Source: Gaeumannomyces sp. JS-464
Lineage: Eukaryota; Ascomycota; Sordariomycetes; Magnaporthales; Magnaporthaceae
Reading direction: 5' to 3'
Length of the DNA stretch: 64,000 bases
NCBI GenBank assembly: GCA_002197995.1
Contig: NGZR01000004.1
Location: 5,456,001-5,520,000 of the forward strand
Part shown: positions 47,248 to 61,892 of the stretch, piece by piece
Layout: each line of letters opens with the position of its first letter
How positions within the stretch are numbered: position 1 is the first letter of the stretch
Program-made: the position numbers and the translations under genes
Notes under the pieces: model-generated
Told to the model about the DNA's origin: nothing
What the model saw: only the letters and a program-made list of their open reading frames with translations
Database searches by the model: none

Positions 47248-48082
47248 GCTCCCGACTCAGGTTCTAGACTCGGACGCAGGCCGATTCGCGTTCTAGACCG
47301 CCGCAGCTTGTCCACGACAACCGCACCCCGCATTCTGTTCCGTCGAGCCTGTCCCGATGGGGACACGACGGGGGCACTTTCTGGCACCCATGGCAGGGCA
47401 TTCCATGGCCGCCCATCGCGCTGGCGCCTGGGCATAAGCTGCAGCCGGTCAAGCTGCACCAGGTCATGCCCAATAGGTCATGTTCCATAGGTCATGAGGG
47501 CCATGGGGCCGATGCTAGATAGTGACACATGCAGGGTCTCCTTTCGCTCGCTTAGTGAATCCGGGGTCCAGGCCGTTCCGTGCGTACATACGACTATCTA
47601 GAGAAGAGCATTCTTGCACTCACTGGCGATAAGCTCCTATGCCCCATCCCGACACGGCACGGTCCGAACGCCCATGGTGCTCGGTATTGCTCAGCCTGTG
47701 TGGCCGATCAGGTGACCGGCGAACGGGAACGGTACCTTGCCCGCCCATTTCCCATGCTGTCGTCCTGACGTCCTCGACTTGGGCAAGGGATTCCCGCCAC
47801 GGACGGCATTGTTGCGACGACGAACCGTTCCCTCCTGGCGAGCTAATCTTTCAGCTGATATCGGAGCACGGCCTGTGTAGCCCGTCCGGCCTGGCGTGAA
47901 GGGGGTTGGGATGACTATATAGAGGGCTGGAGCCTTGCCGTCGAGGCGCTACTCTGCTCCGACGCATTGTTCTGATAGCTAGATGCTGTATGTCCGCTGA
48001 TATAAATACAGCCTTCTTAAATCTTTGATATTACCCAAGTCATTAACAACAACTAGAGAAGCCCATCGCATCACATCACAAA
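47248..48082. promoter_or_regulatory. Upstream region of the Rieske oxygenase gene
   Basis: About 830 bases. Two TATA-like boxes are visible: CTATATAG at about 47915-47922 and GATATAAATA at about 47999-48008, the latter about 75 bases from the ATG. The left part has short repeats around TTCTAGAC (47264-47300). Confidence 0.5.
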
Positions 48083-49448
48083 ATGTCTCTATTCAAGTCC
48101 TTCTTCGGCAAGACGGCCGGCAACACAGCCTCTCTCCCCACAGAAAAGTCGGCCGTGCGCGCGCTGCCAGCAGAATGGTACACCTCCCAAGACATGTACT
48201 CGCTCGAGCGGCGCGCCATCTTCTCGCGCAAGTGGCTGTTCACGACGCACAAGGCGCGCATCCCCAACCCGGGCGACTGGGTGCGGTACGAGGTGGCGGG
48301 CTTCCAGTTCATCATCGTGCGCGACCGCAAGGACGGCGAGATCCACGCCATGCACAAATCTGCCGGCACCGCGCCTTCCCCGTCGTGACCAAGGACGAGG
48401 GCAACAGCTACGTCTTCTCGTGCAGGTACCACGGCTGGTCCTACGGCCTCAAGGGCAACCTGGCCAAGGCGCCCGGGTACCAGGACCTGCCCGGGTTCGA
48501 CAGGGCCAAGAACAGCCTGTTCCCCATCCACGTGCACATCGACCGCAACGGCTTCGTGTGGGTCAATATGGACGCCGGCGAGACGCCCGAGATCGCGTGG
48601 TCCGACGACTTTGTGGGGATCGACGAGCAGGAGCGGTTCCAGCACTACAACTTTGACGACTACGTCTTCGACCACCAGTGGGACATGGAGGGCGAGTGGA
48701 ACTGGAAGATCCTGGCCGACAACTACAACGAGTGCTACCACTGCCCGACCTCGCACCCGGACATCCCGTCCATCGCCGACCTCAACTCGTACTACGTCAA
48801 CACGGACAAGGCCTACGTCCAGCACTTTGGCCAGCCGACGCCCGAGCAGATCGCCAACGGGTTCCGGGTGGCCGCGACCTACTACTGGCCCAACGCGTCC
48901 ATGAACGTCTCGTGAGTTTATGTTCCCTAACTCTCAGTGCCTCCTTGTCATAACCCTTTTTCTAACCCACAAAACAACCCCTCGCAGACCACATTTCTTC
49001 ATGATCCAGCGCTTCGTCCCCTTCGGCCCGACCAAGTCGCAGATGCGGTACGAGGTGTACCGCAACAAGAACAGCAGCGACGACGACTTCAAGACCATCA
49101 GCGACATGTACAAGCGCATCATGTCCGAGGACAAGTACCTGTGCGCCAACGCGCAGCGCAACATCGACGCCGGCGTCTTTGTTAACGGCGAGCTGCACCC
49201 GGACCTCGAGAAGGGGCCCCTGTACTTCCAAAAGGTCGTGCGCGAGGTCGTCACGGAGCACTGGGAGAAGGAGCGCAAGGACGGCGCCGAGATCTGGCCC
49301 GCGCGGCAAAAGGTGCCGAGAAGGGCGCGGGCGAGGCCACCAAAGAGACAGGGCCTTTTGCAAGGCCGTCGAGGCGTGCGGCAAGCAAAAGGCCGGGTGC
49401 ATGGACGAGGGGACGAGGGTGTGTCTTGACGAGGCTATTGCTTTCTAG
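48083..49448 (+). CDS. Rieske non-heme iron oxygenase, choline / glycine-betaine monooxygenase type
   Basis: Alpha subunit of a Rieske oxygenase. Exons 48083-48911 and 48988-49448 (intron GTGAGT...CGCAG). The Rieske cluster is C-R-H at about residue 92 and CRYHGW 17 residues on. The catalytic iron site lies in NYNECYHCPTSHPD. The family includes plant choline monooxygenase and bacterial glycine betaine monooxygenase GbcA, which removes one methyl from betaine. A frame change lies at about 48358, just before CRHRAF, where one base is missing in ATGCACAAATCTGC. Two more lie near 49310-49350 in the tail. The likely C-terminus (FCKAVEACGKQKAGCMDEGT) is Cys-rich and ends at TAG 49446. The enzyme needs a separate reductase, not found in this window. 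Neighbours favour betaine as substrate. Confidence 0.75.
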
Positions 49449-53146
<3,698 letters not shown>

Positions 53147-53252
53147 TTATAATTATGGCCACACCTAAGAATGCAAAGCTTACAAGCATGCAGTCCGGGA
53201 AGAGAAAGTTTGAACCGAGAGCCATGCTTTCATGGCACTACAGTTGACCCAA

Positions 53253-55034
53253 TCATGCCTTGAGCCCCATCTGAGCTGTATCATAGCCGCTGTCTTCCAA
53301 GAAAGCACGGAACCGGGCATCCTCTTCCTCGAGCGTTTGAGGATGCTGTCGATAGTTGCAAGTTTCGGGAGTCAGCAAACACTCTGGGTGGCTATCATGT
53401 GCCATGGGGGAAAGTAAACGATCAAGCATTTAAACTCACGTTAGGGATCATGAACCAGACAACCAGAGTGCCGATGACGGATATGCCACTCCCAATCAAA
53501 AACACTGCCTGCTGGCCCTTGACTGGGTCCTCGAAGCTGGCCAGAGCCTCGCTCAGAGCAGTGGTGCCAATGGCGGCGCCAACCTTGCCAACAGCAGCGG
53601 CGAAGCCAAGGAAGTGGCCGCGCAACGGCGTGGGGAAGGACTCGCTCGAAACCAGGAAGTTGCAGTCCCCAGGGCCGACAGACAGGAATGTCTGGAATAG
53701 CCCGTACAGGGTGACAAACAGCGGAAAGACGCTGCGCAGCTGGACCATGGCGCCGCCAATGGCAAATCCAAGGACGCAGACGACGGCCCAGCCGAACGCG
53801 TACGTCTGGCGGCGGCCCAGCCGGTCCATCAGCAACGCGCCGACGAACGCTCCCGGCAGAGCGAAAGCGTTGATCAGGGCCGACCAGCCGACGGACTGGA
53901 CCATGCTGCTGCCGCTGCCACCGCCTCTGCCGCTGATGAAGCCCGAGACAAGGGTCGGGGCGAGCAGGTTGAAGGGGTAGACGACGGCGTCGTACAGGAA
54001 CCAGGCCAGGCAGCAGCCGGTCAGGGGCTTCCAGTAGTGCCTGATGGCGAGCCAGTAGGGCACGTCCTTCTGGATGGCGTGCTTCTGGTACTGGGCCGAG
54101 TCGGCCAGTCGCATGCGGAAGAAGAAGATGACGAGGGGCAAAAGAATGCCGATGCCGAAGCAGATGCGCCAGATGCCGTCGCTGGCCACGTCGCCGTAGG
54201 CCGCGATGACGGCGGTCGAGACGACGCTGGAGCCGACGAAGCCCGAGATGATGGCGGCGTTGGTCGACACGGCCACCAGCATGCCGCGGCGGCGCTGCAT
54301 GGCCGGCGTGCCGTCAGCGCACTCGAGGGCCTGCGAGGTGCAGACGGTGTACTCGCCTCCTGGTGGGTACGTTGTCGCGTGTTAGGAGGGTGGGCAACGC
54401 GCGCAACACATGGTCAAGGAATCCCGCTCAAGAGTTCACGTACCTGCACCAACACCCGCGATACCCCGGCCAATGACCATCATCCAAAACATGCCATTCG
54501 CGTCTGTACCGTGGGCAGCCGTGGCAATGACGATTCCCTGTGGGGGAGCCAAAGTTGGCATTGTTCCAAGGTTATATAGCATTTATGGCAAGACGACTCA
54601 CCAGAACAAGGAACAGGGTGGTAAGAATAATACCAATCTTGCGGCCAAACCTGTCGATTAACAGACCAAAAATGATCATTCCAAAATATCACCGATCAGG
54701 ATCGAGTTGGAGAGCCGAGTCTTGATCTCGGTGGTCATCTCCTTGGGGTAGCTTACAGTTGAGGTCGCTTGTTAGCCAAAGGGTGATGATGTGTTGGTAT
54801 CCTGGGAACAGAGAGCACTCACAGTTTGGCCAGGACAGTGTTCATGTAGCCAATAACCTGGATGTTGTAGCCGTCCGAGAAAAGAGCGACGCCCTGGACC
54901 AGCACATCAAGCTTGCCGGCGACACGGCCGGTCTTGGGCGCCACAACGGCCTCGACGGGCTCCTCGCCGTCCGACGCGGCCGCCGAGCCGTTCTTGATGC
55001 TGACGGGCTTGTCCTCCTGCTTGATGGGCTCCAT
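53253..55034 (-). CDS. MFS permease of the phosphate/Git1-like family
   Basis: Five or more exons: 54823-55034 (ATG 55034, MEPIKQEDK), one starting at 54751, a third around 54530-54440, the large one from about 54360 to 53440, and a last one ending at TGA 53253 (LEEEDARFRAFLEDSGYDT). Features: VLVQGVALFSDGYNIQVIGYMN (helix 1), IDRFGRKIG (loop 2-3), GRGIAGVGAGGEY (helix 4), then SSESFPTPLRGHFLGFAAA. This is the PHS / Git1 group, which moves phosphate or glycerophosphodiesters including glycerophosphocholine. One T is missing in a T run near 54687 (GDIFGMII). Divergent from the phosphatase gene at 55748. Near the betaine genes it could import a choline or betaine precursor, but substrate is not readable. 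Confidence 0.75.
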
Positions 55035-55747
55035 CTTATCTGATACCAGGCGTTTGTGCTTTCTCGTCCCGTCTGAGCCGAAGGGTTCAGCCAAGTGCAG
55101 ACCCAGGGCCTATTTATGCAACAGAGAAGCAGCTATCAGGATTAAGCCGTGACGGCAAACGCCCGCAAACCCGACCGCTGGGTGCATCAACCCCTGAGGG
55201 TGTGCCATTGGGAGCACGTGTGTGCGTTTGCAGCAGGGGAAATAAATAATTTGCATAGCCAAACTTGGATACTAGGCCCATCGTATTATCTTTTGCCTGC
55301 GAATAAACGCGCTCTCAGGGGCTCGCTGGCCTGCCTCGCTCAGATGCTGACCCCACCCCTCTCTGCAAAGAGGGCCGGCGTCGCACTGGGAATGGCGTCC
55401 TTTCGCGCCCTCAGACCCGCCCACAGATCTCTTGCAGCCCGCTACTGCACGTGGCGGTGGACCGGCCATGCCATTGGCGTGCCTCGCGGGTAGTGCCGGT
55501 GGAGCGACGCATCCCGAGCCCCAACTTCTACCATCATCATTTGTTGGTTGGAGGGTTGATGCTTGCTCGCCCTCTTCGGCCAGCCATGCCGACAGATGCC
55601 GTCTCCCGGCGGCGTCCTGCCAGCATCACCAGCACGCGGATCCGAGCGCGCCACCATTCTTGTCGCTTCGCCCAGCCTGCGACTCTTGGCTACACTTGGG
55701 CTGGGTAAATTCTTAAAAAAAAAAAACCACCAAGACAGCAGCCCAGC
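55035..55747. promoter_or_regulatory. Divergent promoter region of MFS and PhoD-like genes
   Basis: About 710 bases between two divergent starts. A run of AATAAATAATTTG lies at about 55239-55252. No operator was identified. Confidence 0.4.
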
Positions 55748-57589
55748 ATGATCTCGAGGCTCATAGACTCCCTCACCGCCGCCGCGACGCTCACGCTACG
55801 CTTTTTGGCCATTCTGTTCGTGAGACATGTATGTTATTTACCCAAGCCCACGACCCCTTGGTATAAATTCGTCGTGCTGACTCTGAGTGCCACGCGCCCT
55901 CAAGCACCCCATTGGCCCCCGATACCTCCCGGGCATCTACTCAAGCTTTGCTCTGAGTCTAGCAGGCATCTCGGCCCAGCTGATCTACTCACGCACGCAG
56001 CGCTCGAGCAGGCGGCGGCGCTTCCTGGCCCCATTGCTGGGGTGGCTAGACCCAGCGCGCCCAGTCTCGACCGCCGTCGGGGTGGCCATCAACTGCATAT
56101 GCGTGGCGGCATGCCTCGACTTCGTCTACCGAGCCCACTTCATGCATCAAAGTGACGACCTTGCCTTCTCCAGGGTCGGTTATGTTGACGACACTACCGC
56201 CAAAGTCGTCGTGCGGGCCCCCTGGGACGACGCCGAGGACGGCGTCTTGGCATCCATCATTGCAACAGCAACAGCAGCCAGCGGCGACACAGCCGAGACC
56301 AGACGGACTATCTCCATCTTCGCCAACGACGACTTTGTAGGCACCTTCCACCTCACGGGGCTCATGCCTGGCGTCATCTACAACTATTCGATCAAAGATG
56401 CGCGGCGGCCAGAGGAGCGGTCATCGCCTGGCTACACTCTCCAGGGCACCTTTAGAACGCTTCCCCGCCCAGCCGAGCACCCCAAGCGCTGGTCCCTCGT
56501 CTCGACTTCGTGCATCAAGCCCTTCTACCCCTACAACCCTCTCGCGCACGGGCTGGCCATCCCCGGTCTCGAGCACCTCTCATCCTACCTCTCCTCTACC
56601 GCCGCCGTCCTCTCCTCCAGTCTCGACCCCGTCCGCCCCACAGCCGGACCTGATGCTCTTCCTGGGCGACTTCATCTACATCGACCTCCCCCAGCCCATC
56701 GGCTGGGACCGCGCGGCCTACACGACCGCGTACCGGCAGGTCTACGCTTCTCCCTCGTGGACGCCGCGCCTGCGCTCCATGGCCTGGCTGCACGCCTACG
56801 ACGACCACGAGATCCGCAACGACTGGGCCGCCAACGAGACGGGGCCGTACCGCGACGCCATGGCGCCCTTCCGCGCCTACCAGGGCCGCGCCAACCCGCC
56901 GCCGGCGGGGAGGGCGAGACATACTACCGGTTCCGGCGCGGGGACGTGTCGTTTTTTGTGCTCGACACCAGGCGGTACAGGTCCGGCGCCGACGTGCCCG
57001 ACGGCCCGGACAAGACGATGCTAGGCGCGCGCCAGCTCAGCCGTCTGGAGGCGTGGCTGCGGCAGCGTGACGATGACGCGCCCTGGAAGGTGGTTGTCAG
57101 CAGCGTGCCCTTCACCAGGAACTGGCGAGGCCCGGACCAGGCCGACAGCTGGTCCGGCTACCTCTGGGAGCGCAACGCGATACTAGACATCATGAAGCGA
57201 AACGGAGGCGCTGTTATTCTCAGCGGTGTAAGGCACCAGTATCGTGCTCAGTCTGATGCTCTCGAGAGGTCTGAGTTGCTGACCAACCTGCCACGTCGCA
57301 GGACCGCCACGAACATGCGACAACGCTGTTCCCGGCCGTCAAAGCTGGCGACAAGCCGGTGATTGAGTTCTCCACGTCGCCGCTAAGCCAGTTCTACGAG
57401 CCATTTGACAGATACCACAAGCAGATCGAGGACACAGACGTCTCGATTCACTCCCACCCTTGGGGGAACTCCAAGTTTGGCATCGTGACTTTCGACACGT
57501 CCAGGAAGGGACGGCTACTGGTCCACTACGATCTAGTGGTCGACGGCAAGAAGACGTGGGAGTACGATTGGGAAAGCACCAGGAAGTGA
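55748..57589 (+). CDS. PhoD-like alkaline phosphatase, membrane-anchored
   Basis: Exons 55748-55828, 55905-57227 and 57302-57589. The N-terminus has three hydrophobic segments (LTLRFLAILFV; YSSFALSLAGISAQLIY; STAVGVAINCICVAACLDFVY), so the enzyme is anchored in a membrane. A fibronectin-like entry domain leads to the PhoD catalytic domain: FLGDFIYIDL (metal ligands), HAYDDHEIRNDWAAN (metal ligands), VSFFVLDTRRYRS, WKVVVSSVPFTRNW, and in exon 3 DRHEHATTLFP. Stop TGA at 57587-57589. Frame changes lie near 56650 and 56910. The first intron appears to end in AAG rather than CAG/TAG. Family members hydrolyse phosphodiesters and monoesters; the direct substrate is unknown. Confidence 0.75.
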
Positions 57590-57750
57590 GCCAGAGTGTT
57601 GATGGACGTCAAACTTTATTATTACCAGCTATTAAACTGCTGTGACAAGTAGAAATGCAGTGGCTCGCCGGGTATCCTGATTAGGGGCAAACGTAGGAGC
57701 GATGAGGAAAAGGGTGGAAACGGAAAAGAGAAGCAGAAGGTCCCCCTCAG

Positions 57751-58575
57751 TTACAGCTTCAAATAAGGCTCGACGACGCCAGCAAACGCCTTCTTGCCGC
57801 CCGGCTCGATGACGTCCCCGTGACAGGGGATGATCCTGTCAAACTCCCAGCCGTTGATCCTCTTGACCGACTCGGCGAACCGGACCTTGTCGGACGCGGC
57901 CGCGTACCAGACCACCCTCCTGTGCCAGCCGGGGTTCGCCGCCTGGAGCACCGCGCCCAGGAGCCTGCCCGCCAGGCCGGCGGCCGGGTCGACGCCCGAC
58001 GCGGAGAAGGCCTCGCGGGCCGGCAGGTTGAACACGACGTCGCCCTCGATCAGGGTGCCCGAGGGCCTGTGCAGCAGGACGAGCTCGCGGTTCCTGCTGC
58101 CGTCCATGTACTCGTAGTCGAAGTCGGCGTCAAAGTCCGGCCCGATCCGCGTGCCGGCCTTGTTGGTGGCGGTGAAGACGGTGCCGTAGACGGTGCCCTT
58201 GGTCTCGGGCCGCGCCTCGCGCTTCTCGGGCAGGCCCTCGGGCACGACGACGTGCGCGCCGGGGAACTCGCGGGCCCAGGCGCTAATGTGGACGTGGTGC
58301 TCGAGGTTGGGCGACACGATGTACCGCACCTCGCCGCCCAGGGAGGCGAGCCTGGCCCTGACGTCGTCGGCCAGCGCGACGGGGGAGACGACGGCCAGGG
58401 CGCCGCTCGTGGAGAGCTTAACGACTGTCATTGCGCCGCCGATCTTGATTATGCCCCTGGCGAAGGGGACGCTGAAGAGCGTGATGCCAGGGGCGACATC
58501 CCGGATTACTGTGGTGGATGCCGTGCCGCCGGACTTTTGGGGTGCTGCTGCTGCTGCTGCCGTTGTTGTTGCCAT
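57751..58575 (-). CDS. DUF4336 protein (metallo-beta-lactamase-like fold)
   Basis: Single exon, 274 residues, intact from ATG 58575 to TAA 57751. The N-terminus has an Ala run coded by a GCA-type microsatellite. Conserved segments: GITLFSVPFAR, VRYIVSPNLEHHVHISAW (metal-site-like His residues), VVVPEGLPEKR, and DRIIPCHGDVIEPGGKKAF. This pattern fits DUF4336, a family with an MBL-like fold and no established reaction. It is convergent with the PhoD-like gene. Confidence 0.7.
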   Translation of the reverse strand: MATTTAAAAAAPQKSGGTASTTVIRDVAPGITLFSVPFARGIIKIGGAMTVVKLSTSGALAVVSPVALADDVRARLASLGGEVRYIVSPNLEHHVHISAWAREFPGAHVVVPEGLPEKREARPETKGTVYGTVFTATNKAGTRIGPDFDADFDYEYMDGSRNRELVLLHRPSGTLIEGDVVFNLPAREAFSASGVDPAAGLAGRLLGAVLQAANPGWHRRVVWYAAASDKVRFAESVKRINGWEFDRIIPCHGDVIEPGGKKAFAGVVEPYLKL

Positions 58576-59430
58576 GGCTATTTTATCTTGCTAGATATCA
58601 CGCTGTTGGGAAATGTGGAAGGGCGTCCTGGAATTTTGATGAGGATGGCGATGGCCAAAAGCACGAGGATGAAGCAAAGAGACGTGTTATATAAATGTGC
58701 CCAGCGAGCCGAACCAGCATTCCATAGCTGCACATTTATTCCATTTCCAGCAAGCAGGCCTCGTAGCTCATGGTCGGGTTCTATAGACAACCGACGCTGC
58801 AGCCCAACTGCGATGAGTAATCTCCATTCCCCTTCCAGCGCCCGCCAACGAGGGGATGGGAATATGGCGGTGCTGCCACTGGGAGAAGACCACGACGGAA
58901 GACAAGGATGGGTACGAGGGCGAGGAGTGACAAATCCAGCGCATTCCAGGGAGGGTAGTGCTGATGCTGCGCTTCCAATTAGTCAAAAATGGTGTCGCAT
59001 TGCCAGGGGTTCATGGCTGCAGCACGGCGAACTTGGCCGGCGCTCTGCTGGTCAGCAGCCACCTGGTAAGGGCACTCCGCCGCCAGGAAGATTTGGAATC
59101 AGGATGTAAAAGTATGGGGCTGAAAGCGCGATGCGGCCGTGTCACTCTACAAGACGTACGACGAACATACTCGGAACGAGAGGAGTGATGGGCCACGATT
59201 TGGAAGCACTCGAGACTGATGAGCATGGAGAAAAAAGTGAAATACGACTGTCCCTACACCAGGAATTGTCAAGGCCCAACCCCGTCGTCAAATCACGTGC
59301 GGGTGGGTCCAGCCCGTCGGGACGAGGAGTTCTGGAGCTTCACTCTGGCGATGCGCCGCCAAAAGCTCCAGCGCAGGCCAGCACAAGCTAGCACCACCAA
59401 CTCTTCCCGCTGCAATTGACACTCCTAAGC
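58576..59430. other. Intergenic, promoters of DUF4336 and RSM19 genes
   Basis: About 850 bases between divergent starts. A TATATAAATG-like box lies at about 58688-58697. No gene. Confidence 0.4.
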
Positions 59431-59928
59431 ATGCAGCCCACACGGTGTTTGTTCAAGCGATCGGTGTGGAAGGGTGAGTCCCCCCGTCCTGCGTTCCATG
59501 TCTGCCCCGGCACCTGCTAACATCCCCCTCATCCAGGCCCGCACATCGTCCCGTAAGAACCCCTCGCCCGCATGGCGCATCCGCCGGACAGACTGTCCCC
59601 TGCGAACCACCACTTACCGCGCAGCCCTCCAGCCTCCCGATCCCCAAGCTCCTGCCAGGCCAGACGGCCAGGCCGATCCGCACGCAGGCCCGCGCCGCCA
59701 CCATCCTGCCCAACTTTGTCGGCCTCAAGTTCCAGGTCTACAACGGCAAGGTCTACCACGAGGTGACCATCACCGAGGACATGGTCGGCCACAAGCTGGG
59801 CGAGTTCTCACCGTGAGTTCTGCCTGCTTCTTCATCATTCCTCTCGAGTCCCGCCTGGACTGCACGCGCTGACAAGGCTTGCGCGAGGATACAGCACGAG
59901 GAAACCCTTCATCTGGGGAAGAGACTGA
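59431..59928 (+). CDS. RSM19: Mitochondrial small-subunit ribosomal protein uS19m
   Basis: Four exons join in phase: 59431-59473, 59537-59552, 59633-59812 and 59895-59928, giving 90 residues. The protein has the uS19 plan: [51 protein letters not shown] and [15 protein letters not shown]. The N-terminus is short and basic, fitting import into the mitochondrion. Exon 2 has only 16 bases (encoding the middle of KGPHIVP), an unusually small internal exon. The exon-3 acceptor is the CCAG at 59629-59632; a nearer CAG at 59622-59624 would break the frame. Intact in this window. Confidence 0.85.
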
Positions 59929-61253
<1,325 letters not shown>

Positions 61254-61892
61254 GGTGGAATTTGTTCCGGGGCGGCTGTTTTGGCGTTTGATGCAAAGAG
61301 CCGATTCTTCTCGACAGAACTGGAAGCGCCGCCTCGGTTGAATCAAGAGGTGCGAATGCGCGACGCTGCGACGGGCGATGATGCGTTGCAGCGACTTGCA
61401 ACCACCGCACGCTCCATCGGCCGCGACTGTGGGGCATTTCACGTCACGTGAAAGTCACGCCCTCGCCCGCTCCAAGTTCATGATTTCTGATCAAGGACGG
61501 TTTATCACCAAAACCCTGGATGAGCCAAAGTACTCAAGGAAAACGTTCGGCATCATTGGCTTGCAACTGGCCCACTTCACCAGGCCCGTGGAAGCCATAC
61601 CTGCATTCGACATTCGACGCTGCCATGCAGTCCACCATCCGTCGAGACGCCTACGTGACCTGAGCCCCTGAAGAAAAGGAGCACAATAGAACTTGCGCCC
61701 AACCTCACGTCACAATCATGCACAAAATAAGCTTCAGAAAACAAAAGTCGTGATGCGGAAATTATCGCAGATCATCTAGAGTGACATATCCAGCAAAAGC
61801 AAATCGATAAATGGCCGTGTCCGCAGGCTGGTAGGGAGCAAATAGGGGACCCCAAAATACAAATTCGCGCCGTCAAATACTCCGGCCTGCTC
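61254..61892. other. Intergenic upstream of TAF10, downstream of MRE11
   Basis: About 640 bases: TAF10 promoter and MRE11 3' flank. CACGTGA-type sequence (TCACGTCACGTGAAAG at about 61438-61453) is present near the TAF10 side. Confidence 0.45.

Noticed and set aside
57820..59109. 429-codon plus-strand frame over the DUF4336 gene
   Set aside because: Antisense shadow; the minus-strand frame has conserved DUF4336 segments and a proper ATG and stop.
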